64,000 nt of DNA, from assembly GCA_965205955.1 (NCBI GenBank), contig OZ242192.1:620001-684000 (forward strand), written 5' to 3'. The position numbers and the translations under genes were made by a program. The notes under the pieces were generated by a model. It was given only the letters and a program-made list of their open reading frames with translations. It searched no databases and was not told the origin of the DNA. Positions 25,251 to 34,572 of this stretch are shown here, in pieces. Each line of letters begins with the position of its first letter. Positions within the stretch are counted from its first letter, which is position 1. This DNA comes from G965202915 sp965205955 (GTDB taxonomy: Bacteria > Pseudomonadota > Gammaproteobacteria > Eutrophobiales > Eutrophobiaceae).

Positions 25251-27857
25251 TTACAAGCGCTTGCGCACCCAATCCGGCACCCCGGCAAGCGCCGCATCAA
25301 GCGCTGCGGGATTGTCCCCGCCTGCTTGTGCCATGTCAGCGCGCCCGCCCCCTTTTCCGCCTACTTTTTCGGCAACGAAATTCACCAGATCGCTCGCTTT
25401 GATGCGATCGGTGCTGTCCTTGGTCACGCCCGCAACCAGATTTATCTTATTGGCGCTCGAAACCGAAGCCAGTACCAAAGCCGCGCTGCCCAGTTTGTTT
25501 TTAAGTTGATCGACGGTATCACGCAAGGTTTTCGGATCCGCCCCGCCCAGTGTGCTTGTCAAAACTTTAATGCCACCCACGTCAACGGCTGCTGCGGCCA
25601 TATCACTGCTGGCGCTGCTTGCCAGCTTTCCGCGTAATTGCAGGACTTCCTTTTCCAGCTCGTGCAATTTTCTCGTCTGTTGCCTCAGTTTGCTATCGAC
25701 ACTTTCTTTGTCGGTTTTTAACAGCTCTGCGATCCTGGTCAGTTTGCGGTCATCGGCTTCGATCCAGTGTAATGCGCCCTCGCCGGTAACGGCCTCTATC
25801 CTTCTTATCCCTGAAGCCACGCCTGTTTCCGAGATGATTTTGAACAAGCCAATATCACCCGCCCGGTTGACATGGGTCCCGCCGCATAATTCCCTGGAAA
25901 ACTCCCCGCCGATTGACAGGACACGCACAATATCATCATATTTTTCACCGAATAAGGACATTGCGCCGGATTGCTTGGCCTGGTCAAAGGACATCATCTG
26001 TATTTGCGTATCTTTATTTTCCAGGATTTGCCGATTAACCAGTTTCTGTATTTCATTCAATTGTTTTTCACTTAGCGGCTCATCATGTGAAAAATCAAAA
26101 CGCAGACGATCCGGGGCGACCAGCGAGCCTCTCTGGGTGACATGGTCGCCCAGTATTTTTCTCAATGCGGCATGCAACAGGTGCGTGGCGGAGTGGTTGC
26201 GCACAATATCGGTACGGCGCCCGCCGTCCACCTGTGCCTCAATTGTGTCGCCCACGTTTAATGAGCCGGCGCGCAACACTCCAGTATGGATGTGTGATTG
26301 CCCCTGTTTTTTTGTGTTTTCCACTTCAAACAAACTATCTTCCGCGCAGAGTTTACCCGTGTCGCCCACCTGCCCCCCCGCTTCGGCATAGAATGGCGTT
26401 TCCAGCAAGATTACTTCACCGGCAGCCCCCTGTCGCAGGGATTTTACGCTCTGACCATTCCGGTACAGGTCTATAACGGTTGTTTCCTGTTTAAGCCTGC
26501 TGTAGCCGCTGAACGTGCTTACCGCATCATTATTCTTGATCGAAACTTCGGCTTCGAATTTGCTCGCCGCCCGGGTGCGCCGGCGCTGCTTTTCCATTGC
26601 CGCATCAAATCCTGCTGCATCGATTTGCAGGTTGCGTTCACGCGCAATATCAGCGGTCAGATCGGCGGGAAAACCATAGGTATCATAAAGGCGAAAGACA
26701 TCATCTCCGGCAATTACCCGGCCAGCCGTTCCGGCTATAATTTCTTCCATTATCTTCAGGCCCTTATCGAGGGTTTCAGCAAAGCGCTCCTCTTCCTTTA
26801 ACAGGGTTTTTTCAATATGAGCGCGATTGGTATTCAATTCCGGATATGCGTCACTCATTTGCCGCTGCAGTGACGGCACTAATTTATAAAAAAACGGCTC
26901 GGTCAATCCGATTTTATAGCCGTGCCGGATCGCCCTTCTTATGATCCGGCGCAGCACATACCCCCGGCCTTCATTCGTGGGAGTGACCCCATCACTAATC
27001 AGGAATACACAGGAACGAAGATGATCGGCGATCACCCGGGTTGAGACCCGATCCGCATTCGGCTCATCCGCCAATGATTTTATGTCGGCAATCAGTGTTT
27101 GGAATAAATCAATTTCATAATTATCATGCACATTCTGCATTATCGCAGTGATGCGTTCGAGTCCCATGCCCGTGTCCACAGATGGGCGCGGGATAGGGTT
27201 CAATTTCCCGGTTTTATCCCGGTTATATTGGGTAAAAACCAGATTCCAGATTTCAATATAGCGATCACCTTCCTGATCGGGACTGCCGGGAGGCCCGCCT
27301 GGAACGCCGGCGCCATGATCATAAAAAATTTCACTGCATGGGCCGCACAACCCGGTATCGCCGATCGACCAGAAGTTATTTTTTTCATCACAGCGGCTGA
27401 ATCGTTCTGCAGATATGCCTATGTCATCCAGCCATATCGATGCGGATTCGTCATCATCTTCAAACACGGTCACCCATAATTTTTCCGGGGTAATATCCAG
27501 CTCCCCGGTCAGATATTCCCAGGCGTATTTGATCGCCTCTGTTTTGAAGTAGTCGCCGAAACTGAAATTGCCCAGCATCTCGAAAAAGGTATGGTGTCTG
27601 GCGTTATAGCCTACATTTTCAAGATCATTGTGCTTGCCGCCTGCCCGCACACAGCGCTGGGATGACGCAGCCCGATGGTTCTTGCGTTGCTCATGCCCAA
27701 GGAATACATCCTTGAATTGCACCATCCCGGCATTGGTGAACAATAATGTCGGATCATTGCTCGGGATGAGTGAACTGCTGGCCACTATTTCGTGGCCGCG
27801 ATTCTTGAAGTACTCCAGAAATAACTGACGCATTTGGCCACAGGTTTTCATTGTCAC
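25251..27857 (-). CDS. alaS: Alanyl-tRNA synthetase AlaS
   Basis: 868-residue class II synthetase. The N-terminal catalytic core includes ARHHTFFEMLGNFSFGDYFK; the editing domain has the Zn ligands HSATHLLHAAL and CGGTHVNRAGDIG; the C-terminal C-Ala region ends with GGKGGGRADMAQAGG. Order and length match family norm. Upstream (27858-28119) is 262 bp without a gene that I can support. Confidence 0.97.
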   Translation of the reverse strand: MTMKTCGQMRQLFLEYFKNRGHEIVASSSLIPSNDPTLLFTNAGMVQFKDVFLGHEQRKNHRAASSQRCVRAGGKHNDLENVGYNARHHTFFEMLGNFSFGDYFKTEAIKYAWEYLTGELDITPEKLWVTVFEDDDESASIWLDDIGISAERFSRCDEKNNFWSIGDTGLCGPCSEIFYDHGAGVPGGPPGSPDQEGDRYIEIWNLVFTQYNRDKTGKLNPIPRPSVDTGMGLERITAIMQNVHDNYEIDLFQTLIADIKSLADEPNADRVSTRVIADHLRSCVFLISDGVTPTNEGRGYVLRRIIRRAIRHGYKIGLTEPFFYKLVPSLQRQMSDAYPELNTNRAHIEKTLLKEEERFAETLDKGLKIMEEIIAGTAGRVIAGDDVFRLYDTYGFPADLTADIARERNLQIDAAGFDAAMEKQRRRTRAASKFEAEVSIKNNDAVSTFSGYSRLKQETTVIDLYRNGQSVKSLRQGAAGEVILLETPFYAEAGGQVGDTGKLCAEDSLFEVENTKKQGQSHIHTGVLRAGSLNVGDTIEAQVDGGRRTDIVRNHSATHLLHAALRKILGDHVTQRGSLVAPDRLRFDFSHDEPLSEKQLNEIQKLVNRQILENKDTQIQMMSFDQAKQSGAMSLFGEKYDDIVRVLSIGGEFSRELCGGTHVNRAGDIGLFKIISETGVASGIRRIEAVTGEGALHWIEADDRKLTRIAELLKTDKESVDSKLRQQTRKLHELEKEVLQLRGKLASSASSDMAAAAVDVGGIKVLTSTLGGADPKTLRDTVDQLKNKLGSAALVLASVSSANKINLVAGVTKDSTDRIKASDLVNFVAEKVGGKGGGRADMAQAGGDNPAALDAALAGVPDWVRKRL

Positions 27858-28119
27858 TTTATCCGCTGATGGGTCTGATCGCTGTTAAAATCAAATATAT
27901 ATTATGTTAGATAGAATATTTTTTCAGCTTATGATGCGGCGAACGCTGGAATAGTGGAAGATGGGGACTTAACCGTGATTGATACGGCGCAGTGATTTTT
28001 AGCCACTACCTGACGCGTACGCCGTTTTCATAAATGTGCAGGCTTGTTCTTTCTCCGGGTGTGAAAGAGTGCGCATCGCCGGGAAAACCTCTGTTTGGTA
28101 TTTGACTCGTCTGCTGGCA

Positions 28120-28401
28120 TTAAATTCTACGGAACACTAAGCGCCTGCCTGTAAGCTCAACATCGTGCGTCTCCCACCCGGCCGCCAGCCAAGCATACGC
28201 ATGGGAATGTTGGCCATCACTTTCGTTTGCCCACCAGGCCGGGTAATCGTGCGCCGACTGTGGCAAGGGGAACCCTAAAACGCGCTCGACATCGGCGAAA
28301 CTGGCGTGCCATTCCGGCCCGTCAAGTTCGCGCAAGTGATGGTAGAGCCGCTTATATTTTCCACGCTCTGCGGTGTCGGCTTTGTCAGAATGTTTGCTCA
28401 T
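28120..28401 (-). CDS. Small DUF7662-like protein in the recX position
   Basis: 93 residues. The core pattern GKYKRLYHHLRELDGPEWHASF is split over a short helix-rich start, followed by FADVERVLGFPLPQSA, YPAWWANE and AYAWLAAGWE, matching the small-domain family I know as DUF7662, found near restriction and mobile genes as well as alone. Function is unknown. The start is 11 bp downstream of the recA stop, so it is probably co-transcribed with recA. In most gammaproteobacteria recX occupies this site; no RecX is visible. Confidence 0.7.
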   Translation of the reverse strand: MSKHSDKADTAERGKYKRLYHHLRELDGPEWHASFADVERVLGFPLPQSAHDYPAWWANESDGQHSHAYAWLAAGWETHDVELTGRRLVFRRI

Positions 28402-28412
28402 ATCTTTGCCTC

Positions 28413-29450
28413 CTATTCAGTAATTTTTTTATCCAGGTTCTCCTTGGCAACCGACGGCAGATATTTTTCCCGAATCTGTGACTCTATTTCCTCTGCGATT
28501 TGAGGATTTTCCCGCAAATAATTCCGGACATTTTCCCGGCCCTGACCGATGCGCTCTCCTTTATAACTATACCATGCGCCGGATTTGTCAATCAGACCTT
28601 CTTTGGCGCCCATCACTATAATTTCGCCGTCACGGCAGATGCCCTCACCGTACAAAATATCAAATTCCGCCTGTTTGAATGGTGGGGCGACCTTGTTTTT
28701 AACCACCTTGACACGGGTTTCACTGCCGACCACTTCCTCTCCTTTCCTGATTGCGCCGATTCGGCGTATATCGAGACGCACCGACGAATAAAACTTCAGT
28801 GCGTTGCCGCCGGTAGTTGTCTCTGGATTGCCGAATACTACGCCTATCTTCATGCGAATTTGGTTGATGAAGATCACGCAGCAATTAGCGCGTTTAATAT
28901 TACCCGTCAGTTTTCTCAAGGCCTGCGACATCAAACGGGCGGCCAGACCCATGTGCGAATCACCCATCTCGCCCTCAATCTCGGCCTTCGGTACCAGCGC
29001 CGCTACCGAGTCAATAACAATCAGTTCGACCGCGCCGCTACGCACCAGCATATCGCAGATTTCCAGCGCCTGCTCACCGGTATCGGGCTGGGATACCAGT
29101 AGATCATCAATACGTACTCCCAATTTTCCGGCATAAACCGGATCGAGCGCATGCTCGGCATCGATAAAGGCGCAGGTCTTGCCCTGCTTTTGCGCCTCGG
29201 CAATCGCCGAGAGTGTCAAAGTGGTTTTGCCGGAGGATTCCGGGCCGTAGATTTCAACAATACGTCCGTAGGGTAATCCTCCCACCCCCAGGGCAATATC
29301 CAATCCCAGCGAGCCGGAACTGACCGTGGGAATTTTGGCAACGGGTTGATCACCCATTTTCATCACGGAGCCCTTGCCAAATTGCTTCTCAATCTGGCTT
29401 AGCGCAATCGCCAGCGCCCTTTTTTTGTCTTCGCTTATATCGGTTCTCAT
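28413..29450 (-). CDS. recA: Recombinase A
   Basis: 345 residues from ATG 29450. This start is fixed by a GGAGG sequence 8 bp upstream; an in-frame TTG at 29465 lies inside that ribosome site and is rejected. Motifs: IEKQFGKGSVMKMGD, Walker A GPESSGKTTLTLS, VIDSVAALVPKAEIEG, the L1/L2 DNA loops around AARLMSQALRKLTG and INQIRMKIGVVFGNPETTTG. Catalyses strand exchange and LexA cleavage. A strong sigma70-like promoter lies just upstream. Confidence 0.97.
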   Translation of the reverse strand: MRTDISEDKKRALAIALSQIEKQFGKGSVMKMGDQPVAKIPTVSSGSLGLDIALGVGGLPYGRIVEIYGPESSGKTTLTLSAIAEAQKQGKTCAFIDAEHALDPVYAGKLGVRIDDLLVSQPDTGEQALEICDMLVRSGAVELIVIDSVAALVPKAEIEGEMGDSHMGLAARLMSQALRKLTGNIKRANCCVIFINQIRMKIGVVFGNPETTTGGNALKFYSSVRLDIRRIGAIRKGEEVVGSETRVKVVKNKVAPPFKQAEFDILYGEGICRDGEIIVMGAKEGLIDKSGAWYSYKGERIGQGRENVRNYLRENPQIAEEIESQIREKYLPSVAKENLDKKITE

Positions 29451-29482
29451 TGTTTGTGCCTCCAAAATTTATTTCAAATGAC

Positions 29483-29520
29483 CTGAATGTAAATATAGAT
29501 GATATTTTTAAATATGTCAA
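29483..29520 (-). promoter_or_regulatory. recA promoter with degenerate LexA-box-like sequence
   Basis: On the minus strand TTGACA (29515-29520), a 17-bp spacer and TATATT (29492-29497) make a near-consensus sigma70 promoter about 45 bp before recA. Overlapping the -10, 29483-29498 reads CTATATTTACATTCAG, matching 12 of 16 positions of CTGTATATATATACAG. The promoter is well supported; the LexA site is tentative because one CTG half-site is altered. Confidence 0.6.
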
Positions 29521-29639
29521 TATTTTTTATTATATATATATTTTTTATTATATAATAGTTAGTATATAGATAGAGTTAAGGCTTTGTAGTGGTGAGAAAA
29601 CCAGGGTAAAGCATGATAAAACGTTGATTTTATAAGAAA

Positions 29640-30512
29640 ATGTTGGATGAAATTAAATGGGTAACGCGCCGGCGATTGGAATATATCGAGTTGATGGCCT
29701 ATTACCGTGGCAGTGTAAGCCGGAATGATGTTGCCAGGGCATTCGGGATCTCCAATGCTGCGGCTACCAAAGATCTGAAATTTTACCGGGATATCGTGCC
29801 GGGCAACCTGCTGTATGTGCATAGCGTATTTGGTTTTGTGCCGGGCGAATCATTTAAAGAGGTGTTTGCCGATTTGTCTCCCGCTGCCGTTTTGCCGATG
29901 ATTGGATCGAATCTGGCCATGTCCGGCGGGGCGGATAAGGGTGCGCCGGCATTTGGAATTACGGTCGATAATCTGGCGCTTCCGCGCCGATTACCGGTCA
30001 AAGACGTGCTTTGTCAGATAACACGGGCTATCCATAAGCGAAAAAAATTATATGTCAGGTATCACTCACTGAGCGATAAGGGTCTGCAAAACAGGCGAAT
30101 TATTGAACCGCATGCGTTGGTAGATACCGGCATTCGCTGGCATATCCGCGCCTATAATGAAGAAAGCTATGATTTTCGCGACTTTGTATTGTCACGCTTT
30201 GCCGAGGCGCAATGTTCAAACATCGAGGCTGAATCGAGTCCGGGCTACGATGATGATTGGGTGGAAACGATTACTTTATTCCTGAGTCCCCATCCGGGAC
30301 TGAATCAAAAACAGCGGGATAGCCTGTTGTTTGATTTCGGCGGACATGACAATGTGATCGAGGTGGTGACGAGACGGGCAATGATCGGCTATGTTCTGCA
30401 ATTGCTTGGTGTGGATACCTCGGCGGATCAGTCGCTGGATCCTGATAAGCGCCAGCTTGTGATACGTAACCGGGAGGAGATCGAGGCATTCGCCGCCTGG
30501 GTCTTTGAGTGA
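29640..30512 (+). CDS. WYL-domain transcriptional regulator (BrxR/CapW-like architecture)
   Basis: 290 residues: an N-terminal winged helix-turn-helix (about 1-75; SRNDVARAFGISNAAATKDL), a central WYL domain (about 120-200; LYVRYHSLSD, RIIEPHALVDTGIRWHIRAY, RDFVLSRF) and a C-terminal extension of about 80 residues (WCX). This layout and length match the BrxR/CapW repressors that control BREX and CBASS defence systems by sensing a ligand in the WYL pocket. No defence gene is adjacent; it diverges from recA across a 190-bp AT-rich interval and could instead respond to DNA damage. The regulon is unknown. Confidence 0.85.
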   Translation: MLDEIKWVTRRRLEYIELMAYYRGSVSRNDVARAFGISNAAATKDLKFYRDIVPGNLLYVHSVFGFVPGESFKEVFADLSPAAVLPMIGSNLAMSGGADKGAPAFGITVDNLALPRRLPVKDVLCQITRAIHKRKKLYVRYHSLSDKGLQNRRIIEPHALVDTGIRWHIRAYNEESYDFRDFVLSRFAEAQCSNIEAESSPGYDDDWVETITLFLSPHPGLNQKQRDSLLFDFGGHDNVIEVVTRRAMIGYVLQLLGVDTSADQSLDPDKRQLVIRNREEIEAFAAWVFE

Positions 30513-30523
30513 TGATTGCTTGT

Positions 30524-31039
30524 TTATTGTTTCAACGGCCATTTGTGCAGTGTGCGGTATACACTGCCCGATTCTGTCGGCGTTGATTCGGCTAAAATGA
30601 AATGCTTCACCGGCCAATGGATAGCGGGTGAAGGCCGGGTTTTTATGGTTTTTTTCATCTTTCTGGCCAGCGTTACATGCGGTTTATAGGGTCGATTATC
30701 TACGGATATTCCCTGCTGGTTGGCGTGTCGTTGAAGTGCCTCCACCAGATGTTCGAGTGCCACCGGTATTTTTCCGGGAGCCAGCCACAATACCCCCGAT
30801 CTTTTCCATATCCCGATTTTTTCCAGATGCAGAGAGAATGGATTGGAGCCTATATGATCGATATCGGCGATCAGCCGGGCTTGCCTTGAAGGGGGAACTT
30901 CACCAAGGAATACCAGGGTGATGTGCAGGTTGAATGGCCGGGTCAATGGACAATTTTTGCCAGCGAATCGTTGTGAGACCCGGTTGATTTGCGCCCTGGT
31001 TTCGTCATCGGGCCACAGAGCAAAAAATAGCCTGGACAT
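30524..31039 (-). CDS. thpR: RNA 2',3'-cyclic phosphodiesterase ThpR (2'-5' RNA ligase family)
   Basis: 171-residue 2H phosphoesterase. The two catalytic HxTL motifs are visible as HITLVFLGE (about 42) and HVTLARK (about 125). Opens 2',3'-cyclic phosphate RNA ends. Starts 14 bp after pncC ends, in a tadA-pncC-thpR run; the tail is convergent with the WYL gene. Confidence 0.92.
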   Translation of the reverse strand: MSRLFFALWPDDETRAQINRVSQRFAGKNCPLTRPFNLHITLVFLGEVPPSRQARLIADIDHIGSNPFSLHLEKIGIWKRSGVLWLAPGKIPVALEHLVEALQRHANQQGISVDNRPYKPHVTLARKMKKTIKTRPSPAIHWPVKHFILAESTPTESGSVYRTLHKWPLKQ

Positions 31040-31053
31040 GCGGTCGGATCAGA

Positions 31054-31554
31054 TTACACCGGATTTTTTTCCAGTTCTTCCAGTAAACCGCGCAATGCAG
31101 CTATGCAAGCCTGGGTTCTTACTTCATGGCGGCCTCCTTCAAACCAGGCGGTTGCAGTGCGGGCGCTTTGTGGTGGTTTTTTGGTCCATGCAAAACAAAC
31201 CATGCCTACCGGTTTTTCCTTGCTGCCGCCGGCGGGGCCGGCAATTCCGGTAATCGATACGGCCAGATCAGCATGGCTATGCTCGAGTGCGCCCCGGGCC
31301 ATCGCCAGGGCGGTTGCCTCGCTGACGGCACCGTACTGATTTATTGTGTGCTCTGGCACGTGCAGTTGTTCCTGCTTGGATAGGTCCGAATAGGTTATAA
31401 ATCCTCTTTCGAACCAGTCGGAGCTGCCCGGGATGCGGGTGATTGCTTCCGCCAGGCCGCCGCCGGTGCAGGATTCGGCGGTAACGATTTTATGACCGGT
31501 ATTTTGGCAGGATGCGCCAAGCTGCTGCGCCAATGTGTCCAGGACACTCGTCAT
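31054..31554 (-). CDS. pncC: Nicotinamide-nucleotide amidase PncC (CinA C-terminal domain)
   Basis: 166-residue stand-alone CinA_C protein that deamidates NMN back to NaMN in NAD recycling. The catalytic segment AESCTGGGLAEAITRIPG is intact, followed by GFITYSDLSK, AVSEATALAMARGAL and SITGIAGPAGG. In several gammaproteobacteria this gene precedes recA; here it is nearby. Its start overlaps the tadA stop by 4 bp (ATGA). Confidence 0.93.
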   Translation of the reverse strand: MTSVLDTLAQQLGASCQNTGHKIVTAESCTGGGLAEAITRIPGSSDWFERGFITYSDLSKQEQLHVPEHTINQYGAVSEATALAMARGALEHSHADLAVSITGIAGPAGGSKEKPVGMVCFAWTKKPPQSARTATAWFEGGRHEVRTQACIAALRGLLEELEKNPV

Positions 31555-32018
31555 TGGTTTCTTTTATCCCGGAAAAAGTCCTTTAGCAACATGCTGCATT
31601 CATTTTCCAGCAGGCTTTGTTGCGCTTCTACCCGGTGGTTGAGTTCATTCGATTGCAGGATCTTGAATATACTGTCTTTTGCTTCCAGCCGGTTATCGTC
31701 TGTGCCATAAACAAGGCGTTTTATCCGGGCATGGATCATTGCGCCGGCACACATTGCACAGGGCCTGAGCGTAACATAGAGCGTGGTATCCGGCAGTCGG
31801 TAGTTCTGCATCAGAGCCGCCGCCTTTCTGAGGGCGTTGATCTCGGCGTGCGCTGTTGGGTCATGCGCCGCAATCGGGCTGTTCCAGCCTTCGCCGATCA
31901 CTTCATTGCGATATACAAGGACGGCGCCTATCGGCACTTCATCCATCTCGCGCGCATGACAGGCCAAGCGCAAGGCCCGCTTCATCCATTTGTCATCGTC
32001 CATTGATTTCTGCGCCAA
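31551..32018 (-). CDS. tadA: tRNA adenosine(34) deaminase TadA
   Basis: 155-residue zinc deaminase forming inosine at the wobble position of tRNA-Arg(ACG). Zn and catalytic motifs are HAEINAL and PCAMCAGAMIHARI. The N-terminus matches the family from DKWMKRALRLACHARE; ATG at 32018 or the internal ATG for Met6 (32003) may be used. Coupled to pncC. Confidence 0.94.
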   Translation of the reverse strand: MAQKSMDDDKWMKRALRLACHAREMDEVPIGAVLVYRNEVIGEGWNSPIAAHDPTAHAEINALRKAAALMQNYRLPDTTLYVTLRPCAMCAGAMIHARIKRLVYGTDDNRLEAKDSIFKILQSNELNHRVEAQQSLLENECSMLLKDFFRDKRNQ

Positions 32019-32122
32019 TCGAGGTGATGTGTAAGGTTGTGCTATTCAATAGTTGGGGAAGTAGATAATCGGCGATGGTATAAAAGCTGCGGCGGCAGGC
32101 TACGACCCAAGGGGATAATAGT

Positions 32123-32134
32123 GGGGGGGGGGGG
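32123..32134. repeat. 12-bp G homopolymer
   Basis: An uninterrupted run of twelve G in the 171-bp gap between tadA and the ftsN-like stop. It lies outside any reading frame. Such tracts are prone to slippage and to sequencing error, so the exact length is uncertain. Confidence 0.8.
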
Positions 32135-32189
32135 TAATGGTGCAGGATATTTGGTAAACGCACTCTGGATTTGGGCGCATTGATAAATT

Positions 32190-32783
32190 TCAGATATCTT
32201 CCATCTTTAATTTTAATAGTACAAAATCGAGATCATTTTCGATCAGGAGATCGCGCACCGAACTCAGTTCTGTCAGATTTTTATACGGGCCGGCCCGAAC
32301 ACGATGGTGTATGTTCTGCCCATTAATGACAACTCTTTGAATATCGGCGGCAATTCCTATCAGCGCTAATTTGGCTTTGATTTCATCTGCCGCATCGTAC
32401 TCCTGGAATGAGCCAATTTGTAATACGAAAATACCGGGCTCAGGTTCATTGATTTCCGCCTGGTCCTGTTCTTCGGCGACCCATTCGGAGATGTTTACTT
32501 TTTTACTCGGCAGGATCTGGTAAAAATCGAATTGAGGTTCGGACGGCTTCGGCTCAGCGGATTGTTTGCCCGGCAATTCCTTTTCATCGATGGTTGCCTT
32601 TTCTACCGCAGGTTCCGGTGGCGGGAGAGGCGCTGGAATTACCGGGTGTTTGTTGAAATAAATTATTGCGGTTGTCGCCAGAGCCAAACCGGCAATAATG
32701 GAGAGTATGCCGTTGCGCCGCCCGGGTTTTTTCTTGCGGGTTCTGTTCCTGCCAACGCTTAGGTTTTTGTAGTCTTGCGGCAT
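32190..32783 (-). CDS. ftsN: SPOR-domain cell-division protein, FtsN-like
   Basis: 197 residues: a short basic cytoplasmic tail (RTRKKKPGRR), one membrane segment (about 24-43, GILSIIAGLALATTAIIYF), a proline- and glutamate-rich periplasmic linker, and a C-terminal SPOR domain (about 118-190; GIFVLQIGSFQEYDAADEIK, RVRAGPYKNL). SPOR domains bind denuded septal peptidoglycan. Position immediately downstream of argS matches ftsN in many gammaproteobacteria. The start overlaps the argS stop by one base (TAATG). Confidence 0.85.
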   Translation of the reverse strand: MPQDYKNLSVGRNRTRKKKPGRRNGILSIIAGLALATTAIIYFNKHPVIPAPLPPPEPAVEKATIDEKELPGKQSAEPKPSEPQFDFYQILPSKKVNISEWVAEEQDQAEINEPEPGIFVLQIGSFQEYDAADEIKAKLALIGIAADIQRVVINGQNIHHRVRAGPYKNLTELSSVRDLLIENDLDFVLLKLKMEDI

Positions 32784-34519
32784 TACATTTTCTCGGGTGC
32801 GGAAACGCCCAATAGGGTTAATCCATTATGGATGATTTGTTTGATTGCCAGACTCAAACACAGGCGCGCTGCCCGCATATCAGCATCGGCGTCAATGATC
32901 CTATGGGTTTCATAGTATGTATGGAAGTCGCCGCTTAATTCTTTCAAATAATAAACCAGAATGTGTGGCGCATAAGTAATGGCCGCTTTTTCGATGGTTT
33001 CTTTGTAGCTGGAAAGTTTATTCAAAAGCTGCTGTTCCTTGTCTTCCGTCAATAATTCCAGTGTATGGATGTTGTCCTGCCAGACAAAATTTATGTTTTG
33101 CTGTTGCAGTTTATCCTGCAGGCGGCAAATGCGCGCGTGAGCGTATTGAATGTAGAAAACCGGGTTTTCTTTGTTGCTGGATTTGGCCAACTCCAGATCA
33201 AAGTCCAGATGGTGTTCGCTTTTGCGCATCACGTAAAAAAACCGCGCGGCATCCCGCCCCACCTCTTTATATAACTCCGACAGGGTTATGAATTGGCCGG
33301 AGCGTGTTGACATTTGTATTTTCTGCTTTCCGCGAAACAGGGAAACAAACTGCACCAGAAGTATATCCAGTTTGCCGTTGTCGTCACCGAGAGCCTCCAG
33401 AGCGGCGCGCATGCGGGCCATGTAGCCGTGGTGATCTGCGCCCCAGATGTCGATGATTTTATCATAGCCTCGTTGGAATTTATCATGGTGGTAGGCAATA
33501 TCCGAGGCGAAATAGGTGTTTTGACCGTTATTGCGCACTATGACTCGATCTTTTTCGTCGCCGGACATTTTGGAACGAAACCATTTGGCGCCATTCTTTT
33601 CATAGATGCGCCCGCCGGCTTCCAGTATTTCCAGTACTTCCGATACTCGCTGCTGATCAAACAAAGAGCTTTCGATAAACCAATTGTCAAACAACACCCC
33701 GAACTCGTTCAGATCCTGCTTGATAGTATCTAAAATTGCATCCAGTCCGGTCTGATGGAAAATTGAATAACGATCGCCCAGTCTGGTTTTCAGGTCATCG
33801 ATCAATAGGTCCAGTTGTTGTTCGGGGTTGCCTGTATCGGTATTCTGAATCTCATGGATCAATGAGTCAGCGTGTTCCTTTTTCAGGTCCCGGGCAATAC
33901 TGTAAATATAATCACCCTGGTATGCTTCTTTGGGGAATTGAATTGATTGACCGTTTTCTTCCAGATAGCGGAGATAAATACTGGCGGCGAGAATATCCGT
34001 TTGCCGCCCGACATCATTCACATAGTATTCTCTATCAACTTTATAGCCAACGGCTTCAAGCAGATCGGCGACTGCCGCCCCGTAGGCGGCTCCTCTTCCA
34101 TGACCTACATGCAGAGGACCGGTTGGGTTTGCCGAGACAAATTCAATCAGCGCTTTTTTCCCGGCAAAGGTATTGGTTTGCCCGTGGAGAACGCCGATTT
34201 TCAGGATATCGGCAATGAGGGAATGCCGGGTATTCTGTTTAAGAAAAAAATTGATGAATCCGGGGCCGGCAATTTCGATTTTTTTAATTGCAGCCGGATT
34301 GGAAATATAGCTGACAATCATCTCCGCCAATTGCTGCGGAGATGTGTTTGCGCGTTTTGCAAGCATCATGGCGATATTCGTGGAATAGTCGCCGTACAGC
34401 TTGTTATGGCTTGTTTTTATCCGTATTTCGTTCGGGATCGCCAAGGTCAATTCTTGTTCTTTCTCAATTTCCCGTAGAGAAGATCTAAGGAGATCGGCAA
34501 TTTCTTGTTTCAAGGGCAT
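32783..34519 (-). CDS. argS: Arginyl-tRNA synthetase ArgS
   Basis: 578-residue class I synthetase. The HIGH motif is SANPTGPLHVGHGRGAAYG; the KMSKS position reads IQMSTRSG, a common ArgS degeneration. The N-terminal Add-1 domain and the C-terminal anticodon domain (YIQYAHARICRL) are present. Translationally coupled to ftsN. Confidence 0.96.
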   Translation of the reverse strand: MPLKQEIADLLRSSLREIEKEQELTLAIPNEIRIKTSHNKLYGDYSTNIAMMLAKRANTSPQQLAEMIVSYISNPAAIKKIEIAGPGFINFFLKQNTRHSLIADILKIGVLHGQTNTFAGKKALIEFVSANPTGPLHVGHGRGAAYGAAVADLLEAVGYKVDREYYVNDVGRQTDILAASIYLRYLEENGQSIQFPKEAYQGDYIYSIARDLKKEHADSLIHEIQNTDTGNPEQQLDLLIDDLKTRLGDRYSIFHQTGLDAILDTIKQDLNEFGVLFDNWFIESSLFDQQRVSEVLEILEAGGRIYEKNGAKWFRSKMSGDEKDRVIVRNNGQNTYFASDIAYHHDKFQRGYDKIIDIWGADHHGYMARMRAALEALGDDNGKLDILLVQFVSLFRGKQKIQMSTRSGQFITLSELYKEVGRDAARFFYVMRKSEHHLDFDLELAKSSNKENPVFYIQYAHARICRLQDKLQQQNINFVWQDNIHTLELLTEDKEQQLLNKLSSYKETIEKAAITYAPHILVYYLKELSGDFHTYYETHRIIDADADMRAARLCLSLAIKQIIHNGLTLLGVSAPEKM

Positions 34520-34572
34520 GTCCCGGAAAAAGGGGGTTGTTCTAATGCTTGATTTCTACAGGAGAAAAGCAA

